From positions 434,001 to 498,000 of the forward strand of contig NZ_JALZ01000001.1 of assembly GCF_000521785.1 (NCBI RefSeq): a stretch of DNA of 64,000 bases, read 5' to 3'. This stretch comes from Roseivivax halodurans JCM 10272 (GTDB taxonomy: Bacteria > Pseudomonadota > Alphaproteobacteria > Rhodobacterales > Rhodobacteraceae). Each line of letters starts with the position of its first letter. Within the stretch, counting starts at the first letter, position 1. Made by a program: the position numbers and the translations under genes. Below, piece by piece: positions 60,108 to 64,000 of the stretch. A model generated the notes under the pieces. The model was not told the origin of the DNA. It ran no database searches and was given only the letters and a program-made list of their open reading frames with translations.

Positions 60108-61631
60108 TCAGGCCGTGAGCCCAAGCTTTTCGGCGAGGCCGATACGCTGCAGCTTGCCCGTCGCCCCCTTGGGAATCTCGTCGAGGATGAGCACCTTGCG
60201 CGGCACCTTGAACGCCGCGAGCCGCTCCGCCGCGAAGTCGCGGATCTCGCGCTCGGTCGCCTCGGCGCCGTCGGCAAGGACCACGGCAGCGGCAACTTCC
60301 TCGCCCAGCTTGTCGTGGGGCAGGGCGAAGGTCACGCATTGCGCGATCGCGGGGTGGTCGGACAACACGCCGTCGACTTCGAGCGGGCTGATCTTCTCGC
60401 CGCCGCGATTGATGATCTCCTTCAGCCGGCCGGTCAGCGTCAGGTAGCCCTCGTCGTCGAAGGCGCCCTGATCGCCGGTGCGGAACCAGCGCTTGCCGTC
60501 GGCCTCGAAGAAGTTCTTGGCGTTGGCGTCGGGATTGCCCTCGTAGCCGGGCGTGACGTTCGGCCCCGAGATGACGACTTCGCCAACGCCCTCGATGAGG
60601 TGGTTCTCGGTTTCGTGGGCGATGCGGACCTCGGGACCCGCGGCCAGCCCCACCGCGCCGGGCTTCTGCTTGCCGGGAGCGATCGGGTTGCAGCACATCT
60701 GGTGCGCCGCTTCGGTCATGCCGTAGGCCTCGACCACGGGCGCGCCGAAAGTCTCGGAGAGCTTGGTCATCACCGGGCCGGGCAACGACGACGACGACGA
60801 GCGCAGCAGCCGCAGCCGCGCTTTCTCGATGGTCTCCTTGTTCCGCGCCGCGCGGGCGAGGATGGCCTGGTGCATGGTCGGCACCGCCGTGTACCAGGTC
60901 GGATCGGTCTCCTCGATCCAGCCGAAGAACTTCAGCGCGTCGAAGCCGGGCGCGCAGGAGATCGAGGCCCCCGACGCGAGGGACGCGCTCACTGCCGCGA
61001 TCAGGCCGTGGATGTGAAAGAGGGGCATCACGTTGAGGCAGCGATCCTCGGACGTCAGGTCCAGCGACGCCTCGACGTTCTTGGCCGACGCCGCCACGTT
61101 CGATTGCAGGAGCGGCACGATCTTGGGCCGCGACGTGGTACCCGAGGTGTGCAGGATGAGGGCGACGTCACCGGGGCCCGGCATCGTCTCGGAGCTTGTC
61201 GGGCTGGGATCGCCGACGGGCGAGAGCGTGAATGCGCCAGCCGGTTCGTCGGCTATCAGTTCCAGCACCGCGAGGCCGAACCGATCCGCGGCGGCACGAG
61301 CGGGCCCGTCATATCTGGCTTCGACGACGATCGCCTTCGCCTTGAGGTCTTCGAGGTAGAACGCGAACTCGTCCTCGCGGTAGGCAGGATTGAGCGGCGC
61401 GGTCGTGGCGCATTGCGCAATGGTGACGAACGCCGTCGCCATCTCGGGTCCGTTCGGCAGGACGATGGCCACACGGTCGGACGACGCGATGCCGGCGGCC
61501 CGCAGCGCCGTACGCACGCTGTCGGTCAGGCGCCTCAGCCCGTCGTAATCCATCCAGTCGCGCCCCGGTGCGCCGATGGCCGGTGCCGAGCCGGGATGCG
61601 CAAAGATGAGATCCGAAATCGTATCCGCCAT
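60108..61631 (-). CDS. AMP-forming acyl-CoA ligase, oxalyl-CoA-synthetase-like (AAE3/Pcs60 type)
   Basis: A 507-residue ANL-superfamily ligase. Motifs: HTSGTTSRPKIVPLLQSN (P-loop), MPLFHIHGLIAAVSASL, WYTAVPTMHQAIL, PVVEAYGMTEAAHQM, FRTGDQGAFDDEGYL, and the C-terminal catalytic Lys in KGATGKLQRIG. The FHxHGL, WYTAVPTxHQ and TSRPKxVPL combination matches oxalate-CoA ligases of the AAE3/Pcs60 group rather than fatty-acid ligases. GGGAGGA precedes the ATG at 61631. It likely cotranscribes with the KPR-like gene. Confidence 0.8.
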   Translation of the reverse strand: MADTISDLIFAHPGSAPAIGAPGRDWMDYDGLRRLTDSVRTALRAAGIASSDRVAIVLPNGPEMATAFVTIAQCATTAPLNPAYREDEFAFYLEDLKAKAIVVEARYDGPARAAADRFGLAVLELIADEPAGAFTLSPVGDPSPTSSETMPGPGDVALILHTSGTTSRPKIVPLLQSNVAASAKNVEASLDLTSEDRCLNVMPLFHIHGLIAAVSASLASGASISCAPGFDALKFFGWIEETDPTWYTAVPTMHQAILARAARNKETIEKARLRLLRSSSSSLPGPVMTKLSETFGAPVVEAYGMTEAAHQMCCNPIAPGKQKPGAVGLAAGPEVRIAHETENHLIEGVGEVVISGPNVTPGYEGNPDANAKNFFEADGKRWFRTGDQGAFDDEGYLTLTGRLKEIINRGGEKISPLEVDGVLSDHPAIAQCVTFALPHDKLGEEVAAAVVLADGAEATEREIRDFAAERLAAFKVPRKVLILDEIPKGATGKLQRIGLAEKLGLTA

Positions 61632-61949
61632 GACAATCCTCCCTCGTAGATCTTGGCCGCCACGGAACGCGCGGGACGGCACTGCATCATTGCGGCCCGG
61701 CTCAGTCTCCGCAACGCTTAAGAGCGGGACGCGTCCTGTGTCGGGCTATGGACCGCGATGAAAGCCAAGCGTGACGGCCGCGAACAAGAGCGACCTTCGG
61801 CGAACCGACGACAGATGCAGGGTTCCGCGGGAGATACTAGAGATGAACCGAAAATTCGTGGCAAATGTTCTCGTAAGGTTCTAATCTGCGATTGGCATCC
61901 GGAGAACCCGCGACTAAGTAGCGGCATTGGCGCAGGAACGAGAGCAGAC
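61632..61949. other. 318-bp divergent gap before uvrA
   Basis: Upstream region shared by the acyl-CoA ligase and uvrA. Apart from the SOS box at 61867-61881 and the ligase ribosome binding site I see no gene or structured element. Confidence 0.6.
61867..61881 (+). promoter_or_regulatory. LexA (SOS) box before uvrA
   Basis: GTTCTCGTAAGGTTC fits GTTC-N7-GTTC, the LexA recognition pattern of alphaproteobacteria, 69 bases upstream of the uvrA start. Confidence 0.8.
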
Positions 61950-64000
61950 ATGCCGGAACTGAAGCACATCGAGGTACGCGGCGCGCGCGAGCACAACCTC
62001 AAGGGCATCGACGTCGACATCCCCCGCGACCAGCTCGTGGTCATCACGGGGCTGTCCGGGTCGGGCAAGTCGAGCCTCGCCTTCGACACGATCTACGCCG
62101 AGGGGCAGCGGCGATACGTGGAATCGCTTTCCGCCTACGCTCGCCAGTTCCTCGACATGATGGAGAAGCCGGACGTCGATCACATCTCGGGTCTCTCGCC
62201 CGCGATCTCCATCGAGCAGAAGACCACGTCGAAGAACCCGCGCTCGACCGTCGGCACGGTGACTGAAATCTATGATTACCTGCGTCTGCTCTTCGCCCGC
62301 GTCGGCACGCCCTATTCACCCGCGACCGGCCTGCCGATCGAGGCGCAGCAGGTGCAGGACATGGTCGATGCGGTGATGAAGATGGAGGAGGGCACCCGCG
62401 GCTACCTCCTCGCGCCCATCGTGCGGGACCGGAAGGGCGAGTACCGCAAGGAATTCCTCGAGCTGCGCAAGCAGGGCTTCCAGCGTGTGAAGGTCGACGG
62501 GCAGTTCCACGAGCTCGACGATCCGCCGACGCTCGACAAGAAGTACCGCCACGACATCGACGTCGTGGTCGACCGCATCGTCGTGCGCGAGGGCATGGAG
62601 ACGCGGCTCGCCGACAGCTTCCGCACCGCGCTCGACCTCGCCGACGGGATCGCGGTGCTCGAGACCGCTCCGCGCGAGGGTGAAGGAGAGTCCGAGCGGA
62701 TCACCTTCTCGGAAAACTTCGCGTGTCCGGTCAGCGGCTTCACCATCCCCGAGATTGAACCGAGGCTCTTTTCGTTCAACGCGCCCTTCGGCGCGTGCCC
62801 CGATTGCGACGGCCTCGGGGTGGAGCTCTTCTTCGACGATCGGCTCGTTGTCCCGGACGCGAACCTCACGATCAAGAACGGCGCCATCGCGCCATGGCGC
62901 AAGGGCAAGTCACCGTATTTCACCCAGACGATCCAGGCGATCGCCAAGCATTACGAGTTCGACGCCAATACCAAGTGGGTCGATCTCCCGGAGCACGTCA
63001 AACAGGTGTTCCTCTTCGGTTCGGGCGAGGAGGAGATTCCCTTCCGCTACGACGAGGGCGGGCGCGTCTACAATGTCACCCGCGTCTTCGAAGGCGTGAT
63101 TCCGAACATGGAACGGCGCTACCGGGAGACGGATTCGAGCTGGGTGCGCGAGGAATTCGAGCGCTACCAGAACAACAAGCCCTGCTCGTCCTGCGGCGGC
63201 TACCGCCTGCGCGAAGAGGCGCTCGCGGTGAAGATCGGCAAGCTGCATATCGGCGAAGTGGTCGAGATGTCGATCAAGGGCGCCTACGACTGGGCCGGCG
63301 GCGTGCCCGAGAACCTCACCCAACAGAAGAACGAGATCGCCAAGGCGATCCTCAAGGAGATCCGAGAGCGGCTCGGCTTTCTCAACAATGTCGGGCTCGA
63401 ATACCTGACGCTGTCGCGAGCCGCCGGGACGCTTTCTGGCGGGGAAAGCCAAAGGATCCGGCTCGCCAGCCAGATCGGTTCGGGCCTCACCGGCGTTCTC
63501 TACGTGCTCGACGAGCCCTCGATCGGTCTCCACCAGCGCGACAACGACCGCCTCCTCGGAACGCTCAAGAACCTGCGCGACCAGGGCAACACGGTCATCG
63601 TGGTTGAGCACGACGAAGAGGCCATCCGCGAAGCCGATTACGTCTTCGACATAGGCCCAGGCGCGGGTGTGCATGGCGGGCAGGTGATCGCCCACGGCAC
63701 GCCGCAGGAGGTCGCGGCGACCGAAGGCAGCATCACAGGCGAGTACCTCTCGGGCGTGCGCGAGATCGCGGTGCCCAGCGTGCGCCGCAAGGGTAACAAG
63801 AAGAAGCTGCGGATCGAGAAGGCGTCGGGCAACAACCTGCGCGACGTCTCGGTCGACTTCCCGCTCGGCAAGTTCGTCTGCGTCACCGGCGTGTCGGGTG
63901 GCGGCAAGTCGACGCTTACCATCGAGACGCTCTACAAGACGGCCGCGACGCGCCTCAACGGTGCGCGCGAGACGCCGGCGCCCTGCCAGACGATCAAGGG
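61950..64000 (+). CDS. uvrA: Excinuclease ABC subunit A, 3' end beyond the window
   Basis: UvrA recognises damaged DNA and loads UvrB in nucleotide excision repair. The frame runs open from ATG 61950 to the last base; 683 of about 950 residues are present. First nucleotide-binding site: Walker [20 protein letters not shown]; signature [20 protein letters not shown]; Walker [15 protein letters not shown]; second Walker [11 protein letters not shown] near the end. In the first zinc module the usual CPVCG reads CPVSG, with CPDC retained, as in many alphaproteobacterial UvrA proteins. An SOS box lies upstream. Confidence 0.97.
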   Translation, partial: MPELKHIEVRGAREHNLKGIDVDIPRDQLVVITGLSGSGKSSLAFDTIYAEGQRRYVESLSAYARQFLDMMEKPDVDHISGLSPAISIEQKTTSKNPRSTVGTVTEIYDYLRLLFARVGTPYSPATGLPIEAQQVQDMVDAVMKMEEGTRGYLLAPIVRDRKGEYRKEFLELRKQGFQRVKVDGQFHELDDPPTLDKKYRHDIDVVVDRIVVREGMETRLADSFRTALDLADGIAVLETAPREGEGESERITFSENFACPVSGFTIPEIEPRLFSFNAPFGACPDCDGLGVELFFDDRLVVPDANLTIKNGAIAPWRKGKSPYFTQTIQAIAKHYEFDANTKWVDLPEHVKQVFLFGSGEEEIPFRYDEGGRVYNVTRVFEGVIPNMERRYRETDSSWVREEFERYQNNKPCSSCGGYRLREEALAVKIGKLHIGEVVEMSIKGAYDWAGGVPENLTQQKNEIAKAILKEIRERLGFLNNVGLEYLTLSRAAGTLSGGESQRIRLASQIGSGLTGVLYVLDEPSIGLHQRDNDRLLGTLKNLRDQGNTVIVVEHDEEAIREADYVFDIGPGAGVHGGQVIAHGTPQEVAATEGSITGEYLSGVREIAVPSVRRKGNKKKLRIEKASGNNLRDVSVDFPLGKFVCVTGVSGGGKSTLTIETLYKTAATRLNGARETPAPCQTIK

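Overview
The window is GC-rich, densely coded chromosomal DNA that looks like a member of the Rhodobacterales (Paracoccaceae/Roseobacteraceae), an alphaproteobacterium. The support is family content and gene order: glyQ-DUF6446-DUF1206-glyS-ppdK, AI-2E transporter-hdaA-ppk-ppx, folB-folP-glmM, a sorbitol/mannitol (smo/mtl) operon of the Rhodobacter type, a beta-hydroxyaspartate-cycle (bhc) cluster, and a GTTC-N7-GTTC SOS box of the alphaproteobacterial type before uvrA. No rRNA, tRNA, CRISPR array, insertion sequence, integrase or phage gene was seen.

Region by region: (1) 1-4.6 kb: the 3' end of lpxB, an IalB-like secreted protein, a gene-poor stretch with terminators and a possible small RNA, then small housekeeping genes (VOC protein, GNAT, TerB/J-domain protein, small secreted protein). 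(2) 4.6-16.1 kb: polyphosphate metabolism (ppx, ppk) with hdaA and an AI-2E-type permease on the minus strand; proS on plus; folB-folP-glmM on minus; a SleB-like hydrolase. (3) 16.3-23.6 kb: minus-strand glyQ...glyS...ppdK-like block. (4) 23.7-31.9 kb: a periplasmic protease-like protein that has lost its catalytic triad, a DMT exporter, two tiny membrane proteins, OpgC-like protein, ilvC, a translationally coupled pair of Lrp/AsnC regulators and a class-V aminotransferase. (5) 32-36.6 kb: coxG-coxS-coxL-coxM, a form II molybdenum hydroxylase operon. (6) 36.6-38.7 kb: an ATPase-like protein with a damaged P-loop and a DUF2252 protein. (7) 39.2-46.7 kb: LacI-type regulator plus smoEFGK-smoS-mtlK, with matching palindromic operators before the regulator and before smoE. 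(8) 46.8-49.6 kb: lipoprotein hydrolase, D-lyxose isomerase-like enzyme, L,D-transpeptidase, FrcK-like kinase. (9) 49.8-61.6 kb: bhcR | bhcABCD, then a universal stress protein and a tripartite tricarboxylate (TctCBA) transporter in the same direction, then a ketopantoate-reductase-like enzyme and an oxalyl-CoA-synthetase-like ligase on the opposite strand. (10) 61.9 kb to the end: uvrA, cut by the window edge.

The most interesting unit is region 9. The bhc genes themselves are a described pathway (glyoxylate + glycine to oxaloacetate without carbon loss). The uninterrupted continuation into an importer, and the facing oxalyl-CoA-ligase and KPR-like genes, suggest a larger C2-acid uptake and assimilation module whose outer parts are, to my knowledge, not assigned. 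That extension is inference from gene order. Gene calls rest on reading the translations and remembered family motifs; no database search was run.
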